A stretch of 64,000 nucleotides of DNA from a virus, in IMG/VR virus record IMGVR_UViG_3300005289_000016, positions 186,001-250,000 of that record. One strand, 5' to 3'. A program made the translations under genes and the position numbers. Each line of letters starts with the position of its first letter. The stretch's first letter is position 1. The notes beneath the pieces are model-generated. The model searched no databases, was not told the DNA's origin, and saw only the letters and a program-made list of their open reading frames with translations. Below are positions 49,628 through 56,905 of the stretch, piece after piece.

Positions 49628-50347
49628 ATGCAAAACCCAGAAGCAATCACCACTCGCGTCGACCTCGTTGCCCAACCACCCTTCAAGAAGCAGCCTCCAT
49701 CGCTTCCTCGCATTAACTACGACCAGACCCTGTACTCGCTGCATGTACAGTTCGAATGGCAAGGTTACTGTGTGCGCTTTATCGGCTACCTGTCGCCGGG
49801 TACCCAGTACACCAACCAACGCAAACTCGATCCAGCCATCAACCTGATCCTGACCCGCCTGATCGTCAATGACAAGGCCGGGAAATTCATCGAGGGATTC
49901 AATGAAGATGCTCCGCTGATGAAAGCATGGAACGGTGACAAGCTGGTGTCAGTCGGTCAGATGTGCGATGAGCTGGGCATCGGTGACGAGCACATCAACA
50001 TCTTCCTGCAACCGGGCAATCTCAGCGGTTGGGGTCTGAGCAAAGACTACGAGGACACTCCAGAACACAACGCCTTGGTCGAATTGCATGAGCAGGTAAT
50101 CCCTCTCATGTTCAAATGCGGTCTGGGTGCAGTGAAGCTGCGGTGTGAAGACGGGCAGGTGGCGTTACTGGACATGTACCCTCTGGGTCTGTCTCAAGGC
50201 GACATGCCAGGGTTCTGCAAAGCCATGGTAAAGCTGGCGGGTAAACGTAATCTCACCATCCGTGCACATGGCGCTGGTGGTTCGACCTTCAAGCTGAACG
50301 AAGGCGAAAACCAGATCGTTCAGACATTCGCATCCTTCGCGATGTGA
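49628..50347 (+). CDS. Unknown protein
   Basis: 239 residues, 18 bases after the exonuclease gene. Pro-rich start (AQPPFKKQPPSLPR), then alpha/beta sequence with no known motif. Co-transcribed with the exonuclease. A terminator with the T6CTTTGTT tail follows. Confidence 0.83.
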   Translation: MQNPEAITTRVDLVAQPPFKKQPPSLPRINYDQTLYSLHVQFEWQGYCVRFIGYLSPGTQYTNQRKLDPAINLILTRLIVNDKAGKFIEGFNEDAPLMKAWNGDKLVSVGQMCDELGIGDEHINIFLQPGNLSGWGLSKDYEDTPEHNALVELHEQVIPLMFKCGLGAVKLRCEDGQVALLDMYPLGLSQGDMPGFCKAMVKLAGKRNLTIRAHGAGGSTFKLNEGENQIVQTFASFAM

Positions 50348-50348
50348 C

Positions 50349-50392
50349 ATAAAGGCCTAGGGGTAATCCCCTAGGCTTCTTTTTTCTTTGTT
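50349..50392 (+). terminator. Terminator with T6CTTTGTT tail
   Basis: CATAAAG then stem GCCTAGGGG / CCCCTAGGC (loop TAAT, 50355-50376), then TTCT and TTTTTTCTTTGTT (50380-50392). Followed at once by promoter motif C. Confidence 0.9.
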
Positions 50393-50399
50393 TAAATGC

Positions 50400-50445
50400 G
50401 ATTCGAATTTATTTCAACAATACATAGTTACAGTGAGCAAGGAGA
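50400..50445 (+). promoter_or_regulatory. Putative phage promoter, motif copy C
   Basis: TTCGAATTTATTTCAACAATACATAGTT (50402-50430). The TTTCAACAATACAT core (50412-50425) is identical to copies A and B. It precedes the membrane-protein gene at 50487, a paralogue of the gene after copy A. Confidence 0.6.
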
Positions 50446-50486
50446 ATAATCTACCTGCCAATACTAACCTTGTAAGGAGTTACACC

Positions 50487-51044
50487 ATGGAAGCTAAACA
50501 AGCCGCTGTTCTGGGTGCCGGTGCTGTTGCAGTTGCTGGCCTGGGCTGGATGACCAAGCGCTTCTTGCAGAAGCGTGCAATCAAGAAAGCCATCACTCCT
50601 GCGGTAGTAGAGACTGCCAAGGACGCTGTAGACATGTCCCGCCTCAATGCAAACAACCAGCTGATCGCTACGCTCAAACAAGCTGCTGCCAAGAAAGCAG
50701 CCGACATGAGCCCGCTGGAGAAATGCTTCGATGCCTGGTACACCCGTATCGACACCCTGCTGGATTTCGATCCACGCTGGAAGAATGGCACCGGTTACTT
50801 CAACGGCGCTATGACTGTCGGTCTGGCCAATGGCAACATGGCGAAAGCCACTGGTGATTGTGGTCGTCGTCTGATCATGATCGGTACTGAGCACGGCACC
50901 GCTGTGTTCTTCGAGCGCTACACTCTGGGCCATGGTCCATTCGTAGTCGTTCACAACACTGCCAGTCAGTTCCGGGAAGAACTCCCGAACGGCAGCCTGA
51001 GCGTTGAGCAATTCAACGACTTCCTCACCAAGCACATGAAGTAA
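50487..51044 (+). CDS. N-terminally anchored membrane protein, paralogue of 618 gene
   Basis: 185 residues from the ATG at 50487 (AAGGAG upstream). Residues 4-21 form a Gly/Ala/Val membrane segment ending GLGWMTKRFLQKR; the soluble part ends in a domain with AMTVGLANGNMAKATGDCGRRLIM and VEQFNDFLTKHMK. The start is strongly similar to the protein at 618-1337. Followed by two tiny membrane genes in the same unit. Confidence 0.85.
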   Translation: MEAKQAAVLGAGAVAVAGLGWMTKRFLQKRAIKKAITPAVVETAKDAVDMSRLNANNQLIATLKQAAAKKAADMSPLEKCFDAWYTRIDTLLDFDPRWKNGTGYFNGAMTVGLANGNMAKATGDCGRRLIMIGTEHGTAVFFERYTLGHGPFVVVHNTASQFREELPNGSLSVEQFNDFLTKHMK

Positions 51045-51053
51045 GGAGAGTTC

Positions 51054-51161
51054 ATGAAGAACATCCTCATCAGTGTGGCAACCATCCTTGCCATCCGGGT
51101 TGCAGTAGACGTCTACTGCACTTCCAGCTTCCGCAAGAAGCTGCTGGCCCGTAACTCTTAA
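51054..51161 (+). CDS. Tiny membrane protein
   Basis: 35 residues (MKNILISVATILAIRVAVDVYCTSS...) with AAGGAG five bases before the ATG. One hydrophobic helix (3-20) and a basic C-terminus (FRKKLLARNS). Resembles the product of the gene at 51204 in length and layout, suggesting duplication. Confidence 0.7.
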   Translation: MKNILISVATILAIRVAVDVYCTSSFRKKLLARNS

Positions 51162-51168
51162 TAACCTC

Positions 51169-51186
51169 GGGGGTGGCAACACCCCC
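51169..51186 (+). terminator. Small intercistronic hairpin
   Basis: GGGGGTG / CACCCCC around GCAA-like loop, with no T tract. It sits between the two tiny membrane genes and may tune RNA stability. Confidence 0.5.
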
Positions 51187-51203
51187 AACCCAGGAGAAAC
51201 AAC

Positions 51204-51320
51204 ATGCGTGAATTTCTTATCGCTGCTGCTGTAATCGTGACTGTCAAAGTCGTCGTTCATGTATCGCTCAATGCGATCGCCCGCAAGTGCTTCGAAACCC
51301 AAGCACCGGCATCCCGCTAG
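51204..51320 (+). CDS. Tiny membrane protein
   Basis: 38 residues (MREFLIAAAVIVTVKVVVHVSLNAIARKC...) with AGGAGAAACA before the ATG. Hydrophobic helix at 4-22, basic tail. Same layout as the 51054 product. Confidence 0.7.
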   Translation: MREFLIAAAVIVTVKVVVHVSLNAIARKCFETQAPASR

Positions 51321-51333
51321 TTGTATCAATCTG

Positions 51334-51355
51334 GAGGCTCTTCATCGAGAGCCTC
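51334..51355 (+). terminator. Hairpin before the gene at 51400
   Basis: GAGGCTCT / AGAGCCTC with loop TCATCG, followed by TACATGATCC. The stretch from ACATGATCC to the start codon resembles the region after motif A (ACATGATTCC ... TACCC ... ATCAT-GGAGAT). Confidence 0.65.
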
Positions 51356-51399
51356 TACATGATCCAATTACCCTACCCAGTATCATCGGAGATACAACC

Positions 51400-51942
51400 A
51401 TGAAAGTATTCACCTACAACCCTACCGCTGCATGCGTCTCCCTGTCCCGCGTTGGTAAAGTCCGCGGTCTGACCGTGGAGTTCTCCCGGGGTAACGATGT
51501 AACCTTCCGTCGTCATGGTGCCGGTTACGAGCTGACTCGTATCAACCAAGACTACAGCTTCAACCTCTTCATGTTCACCAGCTCTGTTGATGAGTTGACT
51601 CATGACGAGAACGTGATGTTGGTTGCAGCGATGCTGTGCCTGAACATCCATCAAGTAAAAGTGGGCTCCGAGCTGATCACCCTGGGTTCACCTACTGGTG
51701 TCATCCACACGATCATCATCGACAGCCCAACCCCACAACCAGTGCGTCATGCATCTGGCTGGGACAAGGCTAAAGAGTTCGGCGTAAGCGGTCACCGCAA
51801 AGCTGAGTCTCCTCGCCACACCCGTACCGCTGTAGAACCACTCCCATTGCCGAAGACCAAGAAAGGTTGGTTGGCACTGGGCGCTGTAGCTGCGCTTACT
51901 GTGGGTGCAATCGTACTCGCCGCAGCCGTAACTGAAGAATAA
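51400..51942 (+). CDS. Tail-anchored membrane protein, unknown
   Basis: 180 residues from the ATG at 51400. Residues 1-120 are a soluble beta-rich domain; a Pro/Arg linker follows; residues about 157-177 are a transmembrane helix (WLALGAVAALTVGAIVLAAAV) with a short acidic end. The reverse orientation of the 618/50487 proteins. Preceded by a leader like that of motif A. Confidence 0.82.
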   Translation: MKVFTYNPTAACVSLSRVGKVRGLTVEFSRGNDVTFRRHGAGYELTRINQDYSFNLFMFTSSVDELTHDENVMLVAAMLCLNIHQVKVGSELITLGSPTGVIHTIIIDSPTPQPVRHASGWDKAKEFGVSGHRKAESPRHTRTAVEPLPLPKTKKGWLALGAVAALTVGAIVLAAAVTEE

Positions 51943-51967
51943 CTAACCCGCACCTAGGAGTCGCAAC

Positions 51968-52348
51968 ATGTCTCAAGTAATGACCGTAAACCAGATCCGC
52001 ATCCAACTGGCTGTCCGTACCGCATGGGAAGACAAGATCCATGGTGGCGTATCGAAATGCATGCAACAGATCAGCGCAAGCTTTGCTCGCAAGATCAAAG
52101 GTGAAAGCGACATGACCTTCCGCCATAAGGCGCTGGGTGAGATCGTCAAACGCCTGAATATCAACAGCATCCCTAAGGACGCCAAGCATGCCTTGGCTGC
52201 CCTGGATGTCTGCGACAAGCTGCCACGTGAAATCATCGGCAACAAGCTCGATGGTATCGCGTTCAACAGCGACGAGATGGCCATGAAGCTGGCTGACATC
52301 GCCTGGGAAGAAGGCGCTAAGCACGGCCTCGAACCACACGTCTACTAA
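51968..52348 (+). CDS. Unknown helical protein
   Basis: 126 residues with TAGGAGTCGCAAC before the ATG. Basic middle portion (SFARKIKGESDMTFRHKALGEIVKRL) and acidic end; no known motif. Same unit as the gene at 52360. Confidence 0.82.
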   Translation: MSQVMTVNQIRIQLAVRTAWEDKIHGGVSKCMQQISASFARKIKGESDMTFRHKALGEIVKRLNINSIPKDAKHALAALDVCDKLPREIIGNKLDGIAFNSDEMAMKLADIAWEEGAKHGLEPHVY

Positions 52349-52359
52349 GGACTGCCACC

Positions 52360-52572
52360 ATGTGCAACAAATGCAGACCCCCTGTTACTGCCGCGTACTT
52401 CATCGACGACAAAGGTAACAAACGCGACATCAGCGAGCTCTCGCAAGTCATCGACGAGGTGGTGTTCCCTAAGCCGACTCCCGAACAGGCAAAAGCGTTC
52501 GAAGAGTTCTACGAGGCCATGAAGGACCATCCACCGACACACGTTTACGCGTTGGATATACCCGACGAGTAA
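52360..52572 (+). CDS. Small protein with CxxC
   Basis: 70 residues; starts MCNKCRPP, so a Cys pair lies at positions 2 and 5, then an acidic helical part. Possibly binds metal, but only one Cys pair is present. Terminator follows. Confidence 0.78.
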   Translation: MCNKCRPPVTAAYFIDDKGNKRDISELSQVIDEVVFPKPTPEQAKAFEEFYEAMKDHPPTHVYALDIPDE

Positions 52573-52581
52573 CACCATTAA

Positions 52582-52612
52582 GAAAAGAGCCTTCGGGTTC
52601 TTTTCTTTTTCT
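52582..52612 (+). terminator. Terminator with UUCG loop
   Basis: AAAAGAGCC TTCG GGTTCTTTT (stem with one G-T) followed by CTTTTTCT. Variant of the T6CTTTGTT tail. Confidence 0.85.
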
Positions 52613-52628
52613 AACCAAGGGAATCAAC

Positions 52629-53369
52629 ATGAAACCAGAACGCTTGATCGTAGAGTGCCGAGGCAATCAAATCGGTCTCGAAGAACGCCTCCTCATGCAG
52701 CATGCTGAGGCCCACGACATCCCGGTGAAGATCTATTACGAGAAGCACATGGCTCGTAACCAGATCCCACTGTCATCCACTGATCTGGTAGCGGGGAGTG
52801 TCCCTTTCATCAAGCATGCATTGCGTCAGTTCGGAAAGGAATTGCCTCCTGAGGATTCTTACCCTGAATGTTTGCACCATCACCTGCACCGAAAGGTTGC
52901 AAAGATGGATACGCTGCGAGATGCAAAGAACCTGATCGACGATGTCGGCTCGCACTTTGTTAAACCCGTCACCCTGAAACGTTTCACAGGCTTTGTCACC
53001 TGCGACTCCATGGACCCTCGATTCAATGGGGCGTCGGATAAAATGCCAGTGTGGGTAGGTAAGGTAGTTGAGTTCGTCAGCGAATGGCGATGCTACGTGG
53101 CTAACGGTTGCCTGCTCGATATACGTTTTGCCGATCATGGCGGGGATCGTAAGATCAAGCCTAACCGCGGCATCATCCTAGATGCTGTACGTGACCTGAC
53201 AGAGTGCGCAGCGCCTGCCGGTTACGCGGTGGACTTCGGTGTACTGTCTACTGGGCAGACTGCTCTGGTTGAACTCAACGATGGATTCTCCATCGGTGCG
53301 TACGATGGCATTGAACCTGGCATCTATTGGGAAGTCATCCAAGCCCGTTGGCAAGAGCTGATTGGCTAA
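52629..53369 (+). CDS. ATP-grasp enzyme, R2K-clade-like (DUF4343 type)
   Basis: 246 residues. After an N-terminal 100-residue part, the ATP-grasp core is visible: HFVKPVTLKRFTGFV (about 116-130, lysine binding ATP), VWVGKVVEFVSEWRCYVANGCLLDIRF (about 147-173, with the conserved Arg) and AVDFGVLSTGQTALVELNDGFSIGAY (about 200-225, metal-binding Asp and Glu-x-Asn-Asp). This matches the R2K clade of ATP-grasp proteins, predicted to add groups to proteins or peptides by carboxylate-amine ligation. It stands alone on the plus strand, but shares a terminator with the minus-strand modification operon. Confidence 0.8.
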   Translation: MKPERLIVECRGNQIGLEERLLMQHAEAHDIPVKIYYEKHMARNQIPLSSTDLVAGSVPFIKHALRQFGKELPPEDSYPECLHHHLHRKVAKMDTLRDAKNLIDDVGSHFVKPVTLKRFTGFVTCDSMDPRFNGASDKMPVWVGKVVEFVSEWRCYVANGCLLDIRFADHGGDRKIKPNRGIILDAVRDLTECAAPAGYAVDFGVLSTGQTALVELNDGFSIGAYDGIEPGIYWEVIQARWQELIG

Positions 53370-53370
53370 G

Positions 53371-53424
53371 CGGCATAAGAGGGAGCCCTAGGGCTCCCTC
53401 TCACGTCTTTCTTTTTTCTTTGTT
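53371..53424. terminator. Bidirectional terminator, end of modification operon
   Basis: CGGCATAA then a perfect 22-base palindrome GAGGGAGCCCTAGGGCTCCCTC (53379-53400), then TTTTTTCTTTGTT (53412-53424). Shared by the ATP-grasp gene and the endolysin gene. Confidence 0.92.
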
Positions 53425-54148
53425 ACGCCACCCGAAGGTTGTTCGGGTGCAGGCCGTCCACGTACTTCTGAGCCACCTTGGCAGCAGCTTCAGCTTTGGT
53501 GATCAGACCATCGCGGTTGGCATCCAGGCCCTTGTTCTGAAGGTAGGCCTTGGTCTTGGTGTTCGCTTCACTGAACAGCACGTAGTCTTCAGGCTTGCCC
53601 ACAGCAGTAGGTAGAAGTATCCTCATGTAGATGTCACTGAGGGTCTTCAACTTGCCAGTGTACGGCTTGAAGAAGTTGTAGACGTAGTCGAGTTGTTGCT
53701 CGGCAGTCATCTTCAGCAACGCAGGGAGCGAGGTCTTCGAATCCTTCGCTGCCGCAGCGCCGAACTGAATCAGACCGTAGTACGGAGCACCTGCACCGTT
53801 GGCCACGGTAGGACTGAAGGTACCACCGGTCTCGAACGCCATGCAAGACATCAGCGTATCGGTACCGTCCCATGGCAAGGCCAGATCGGTAGCGATCTTG
53901 TTGGTCTTGCGCAGGAACTCATCGGAGACCTTGGCAGACCACGCAGGAGCCTTGCAGTAAGCGAACAGGGTCGCATTGATACCATCGGCAGCCGTCGATG
54001 GCTTCGACATGTTCACGGCCTTACGGCGAGCGTTCAGGAAGGCACCGTGGGATGCCCCACCCCAGATACCGTCGATGACGCCAGCGTAGAAACCCAGCGC
54101 TTTGAGGTTACGCTGAAGTTCCTTCAGTTGTTCTTTAGTTGCCGCCAT
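53423..54148 (-). CDS. Endolysin with peptidoglycan-binding domain and EF-hand-like loop
   Basis: 241 residues. Residues 4-45 (LKELQRNLKALGFYAGVIDGIWG) match a peptidoglycan_binding_1 repeat. Residues 95-190 carry CMAFETGGTFSP with probable catalytic Glu106 and APYYGLIQF, like lysozyme/transglycosylase-type endolysins, and a conserved LKTLSDIYMRIL ... EDYVLF end. Residues 209-220 (DANRDGLITKAE) form an EF-hand-type Ca-binding loop. No signal peptide, so a holin must release it. Last gene of the minus-strand operon; it is about 49 kb from the spanin pair. Confidence 0.87.
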   Translation of the reverse strand: MAATKEQLKELQRNLKALGFYAGVIDGIWGGASHGAFLNARRKAVNMSKPSTAADGINATLFAYCKAPAWSAKVSDEFLRKTNKIATDLALPWDGTDTLMSCMAFETGGTFSPTVANGAGAPYYGLIQFGAAAAKDSKTSLPALLKMTAEQQLDYVYNFFKPYTGKLKTLSDIYMRILLPTAVGKPEDYVLFSEANTKTKAYLQNKGLDANRDGLITKAEAAAKVAQKYVDGLHPNNLRVA

Positions 54149-54782
54149 TGTTGATACCCTCGAGGTAGGCTTGCATGGCCGGGTAGCAGTCCCGGAGTTT
54201 GGCGAAGGAGTAGTTGCTCATCTGCGCCTGGATCATCTGGTCATCACGACCCGTCAGACGCCAGTCAAAGCGAAGACCTTCTTGCACCAGAGTCAGAGGG
54301 GTGTTGGCACCGGCCTCGTACTTGGTGATGTGGACCGCGTTGGCGTAATCCCACGGCGACTTCTGTAGCAGACGCCATGCCGCAGAGCTGGCCACTTGTT
54401 CCGCCGATTCCTGAGCAAAGGACAGCAGGGACATTGGCTCAGCCAGCACCTTGTTGTTCAGGAAGTCGTTGACGATGGCATCTTCAAGGTACAGCAGCTT
54501 AGGCGTGATGGTGCCCTTGGTGCGGAAGTACAGCTTGGTGATACCTGGACGCTGGCGAGGGATGTACGGTTGAACATCACCGCCCAGATGCGGAGCAGGT
54601 TGACCTTCTGGCCACCATTCGATGGTGTAGCCGACGATGGCGTATTGCAGATCGCTCAGGTAGTTGAAGACAGTGGCGTCTTTGATGCGGCAGTTGGCAC
54701 GCAGTTGCACACCGGAGTTGTCCAGCAGGCGAATGGTGCGGAAGTGACCGCGGTCCGGACCTGTGTAGAGTTCGTCAGCCAT
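54135..54782 (-). CDS. Unknown protein between endolysin and oxygenases
   Basis: 215 residues; its 3' end overlaps the endolysin start by 14 bases. Beta-rich first half, helical second half (DQMIQAQMSNYSFAKLRDCYPAMQAYLEGI). No motif recognised. Within a modification operon it might be a substrate or a structural protein. Confidence 0.8.
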   Translation of the reverse strand: MADELYTGPDRGHFRTIRLLDNSGVQLRANCRIKDATVFNYLSDLQYAIVGYTIEWWPEGQPAPHLGGDVQPYIPRQRPGITKLYFRTKGTITPKLLYLEDAIVNDFLNNKVLAEPMSLLSFAQESAEQVASSAAWRLLQKSPWDYANAVHITKYEAGANTPLTLVQEGLRFDWRLTGRDDQMIQAQMSNYSFAKLRDCYPAMQAYLEGINNGGN

Positions 54783-54784
54783 GG

Positions 54785-55336
54785 TTACGCCTTGAAGTGG
54801 AAGTCATTGATCAGCGACAACCGCAGTTGCGCAGGGTTAGCAGCAACGCTGTGCTGGATGTAGCTCGGCATCAGCCACAAGTCACCAGCTTTCGGCGAGA
54901 TGTAGTGTTCGCCGAAGTGCGAGTCACGCACAGCACGCGGATAACCACGCGATGCATTGAAACGCGGGTCGATTAGCGACATGCCGGCTTGGGAATCTTC
55001 CGGGTAGTACACACTGGTCAGGCAGGAGTTGCCATGTAGGTGTGCACTCAGACCTTCCTGATGATCGAAGGCCTTGCCGAAGGTGTCGATCATGACTTCT
55101 TTCGGCATGACGTTGAAGATCTTCTGGATGTAGTCTTCGGCCACAGGACGCAGGATCACGTCACGGAAGTGAGTCAGGGCCGGGAACATCTCAGGGGTGA
55201 TTTCCAGCGGAGTCTGCGAGTTCCGAGGGGACATGCAGTGCAGCTGATGGATCTCATCAATGAGGGCCGCGTTATCCACTTGGTCCAGCAGATTGACGTG
55301 ACCGATCTCGATTTTCCATGGTTGGAAGAGTTTCAT
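54785..55336 (-). CDS. 2OG-Fe(II) oxygenase, copy 1
   Basis: 183 residues. Jelly-roll oxygenase pattern: H99-x-H101 (SAHLHGNS), TSVYYP strand, IDPRF, then PKAGDLWLMPSYIQHSV with His162 and LRLSL with Arg172 for 2-oxoglutarate. This is the layout of the small TIGR02466/PF13759-type hydroxylases, which act on protein or small-molecule substrates using 2-oxoglutarate and O2. One of three tandem paralogues; substrate unknown. Confidence 0.85.
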   Translation of the reverse strand: MKLFQPWKIEIGHVNLLDQVDNAALIDEIHQLHCMSPRNSQTPLEITPEMFPALTHFRDVILRPVAEDYIQKIFNVMPKEVMIDTFGKAFDHQEGLSAHLHGNSCLTSVYYPEDSQAGMSLIDPRFNASRGYPRAVRDSHFGEHYISPKAGDLWLMPSYIQHSVAANPAQLRLSLINDFHFKA

Positions 55337-55350
55337 TGAACGTCCCTATG

Positions 55351-55908
55351 TCAGTTGGGGTCGAGGAAGTAATCGTTGACGAAGGAGAGGCGTAGCTCAT
55401 CCCGAACGGGGTTAACCGAATGCAGGATGTAACTTGGGATGATGTACACATCCCCAGCCTTAGGCTCGATCCGGTAGTTACCGAAGTGTCCACGACTGAT
55501 GTGGCTTGGATAACCACGAGCAGCATTGCCCCGCGGGTCAACCAAGACCAGACGTGACGCAGCATCAACCGGATACATCACCACAGTCAGACTCGACATA
55601 GCGTGGATGTGATGTTCGAGGTCTGCTCCGTCCTGGATACATACACATTGCGACAAAATGTCGACATCCGCAGCTTCAAGGCTCAGGTCGAACTCAGTGC
55701 GAATGTACTCAAGGACTTTCGGAGTGATGCAGCGATCACGCAGGTCCACCAGATCCGCTACCTCAGGAGCGTTGGGATCAACGGATACGAAGCTGCCGTT
55801 GACTTGCATGCTGTTGGCCAAGATAGCACCAACGATGAGATCAAGGTCCACCTGATCAGCAATGTTGAACTTACCGATGGTGGTGGTCCAAGGTTGGATA
55901 CGTTCCAT
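55351..55908 (-). CDS. 2OG-Fe(II) oxygenase, copy 2
   Basis: 185 residues, same plan: His100-x-His102 (EHHIHAMSS), TVVMYP, VDPRGNAARGYP, PKAGDVYIIPSYILHSV with His163, LRLSF with Arg173. It shares the opening 'W-x-x-x-IG-x-x-N-x-x-DQVD' with copy 1. The substrate-facing N-terminal halves differ, so the three copies may act on different sites. Confidence 0.85.
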   Translation of the reverse strand: MERIQPWTTTIGKFNIADQVDLDLIVGAILANSMQVNGSFVSVDPNAPEVADLVDLRDRCITPKVLEYIRTEFDLSLEAADVDILSQCVCIQDGADLEHHIHAMSSLTVVMYPVDAASRLVLVDPRGNAARGYPSHISRGHFGNYRIEPKAGDVYIIPSYILHSVNPVRDELRLSFVNDYFLDPN

Positions 55909-55910
55909 GG

Positions 55911-56474
55911 TCAGAGATCCGTGATGACGTAGTATTCGTGCAGCAATGAGAGACGGGTAGCCTCGTCGACATTGGGCACACTGTGTTGGACATAGCTCGG
56001 GAAGATCAGCACATCGCCCGCTTTCGGACTGACTTTGAAGTTGGCAAAGTGCGGGCTATTGCGCATGCGCTTGGGATAGCCACGACAAGCATTGCCTTTC
56101 GGGTCGAACATGACCAACGAATTGGTCGAGTCGCTTGGGTAGCAGATGGCAGAGATCACAGAGCCAGGATGGTAGTGCGGAAACAGACCTTGCCCTTCAG
56201 GAATCCACTTGCCGTTGGTGTCGACGTGGAATTCATTGATGTTGAACGCAAAGTGTTCCTTGGCGTACTCCATCACCTTGGGTGTAATGATCCGGTCCCG
56301 CATCTCGAGGATGATCGGGAAGAGTTCCCTGTTCTTGATGACCAGTTGACGATCGTCTTCTCCGTCAGTCATTGCAAACAACGACAGGACTTCATCAGCA
56401 TACGCTGCCATGTCGAACTGATCGGCTACGTTGAACCGCACCAATGGAACAGACCACAGGTTGAGTGTTTCCAT
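55911..56474 (-). CDS. 2OG-Fe(II) oxygenase, copy 3
   Basis: 187 residues: His100-x-His102 (FPHYHPGS), SAICYP, FDPKGNACRGYP, PKAGDVLIFPSYVQHSV with His164, TRLSL with Arg174. Two bases from copy 2 and from the upstream gene, so all are co-transcribed. Confidence 0.85.
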   Translation of the reverse strand: METLNLWSVPLVRFNVADQFDMAAYADEVLSLFAMTDGEDDRQLVIKNRELFPIILEMRDRIITPKVMEYAKEHFAFNINEFHVDTNGKWIPEGQGLFPHYHPGSVISAICYPSDSTNSLVMFDPKGNACRGYPKRMRNSPHFANFKVSPKAGDVLIFPSYVQHSVPNVDEATRLSLLHEYYVITDL

Positions 56475-56476
56475 GG

Positions 56477-56905
56477 TTACTCCGTGAGGGATGCGATCCC
56501 TTCCTCAGTGCACTCGAGCAGACAGTACTTGACCGACTTGGGAGCCCAGCCGCCTTTGATCCAGTCCGGCATGTCTTTCAACCGTTTTAAGATCGCTTCG
56601 TACGTTTCTGGATCGCAACTGTACGGGACGAAGTACGGGTCCTGATTAAGGAACAGGTCCTTGTCGTCGAGGATGGTCCGAACAGGCAGGTTGTAGAGAT
56701 CACACAGCGTGAAGGCGTAGATGATGGCCACGGCGTAACTCTTAGCCGGGTACACCAACGGGAATTCAGCCTTCTGGAAGTACGCCAAGGCGTTCTCTAC
56801 TAGCTCACCACTTTCGACGAACTCCATCAGGGAGAAATCGTCAGTGTGCTCGGTGACCAGCAGATTATAGAGCTGCTGGTATTCTTTATAAGGGAGAGTG
56901 TGCAT
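56477..56905 (-). CDS. Unknown small protein in the modification operon
   Basis: 142 residues from the second of two adjacent ATGs, its start lying inside the 3' end of the radical SAM gene upstream. Acidic and aromatic; two Cys near the ends of the second half (VKYCLLEC). No motif recognised. Candidate accessory or carrier protein. Confidence 0.78.
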   Translation of the reverse strand: MHTLPYKEYQQLYNLLVTEHTDDFSLMEFVESGELVENALAYFQKAEFPLVYPAKSYAVAIIYAFTLCDLYNLPVRTILDDKDLFLNQDPYFVPYSCDPETYEAILKRLKDMPDWIKGGWAPKSVKYCLLECTEEGIASLTE

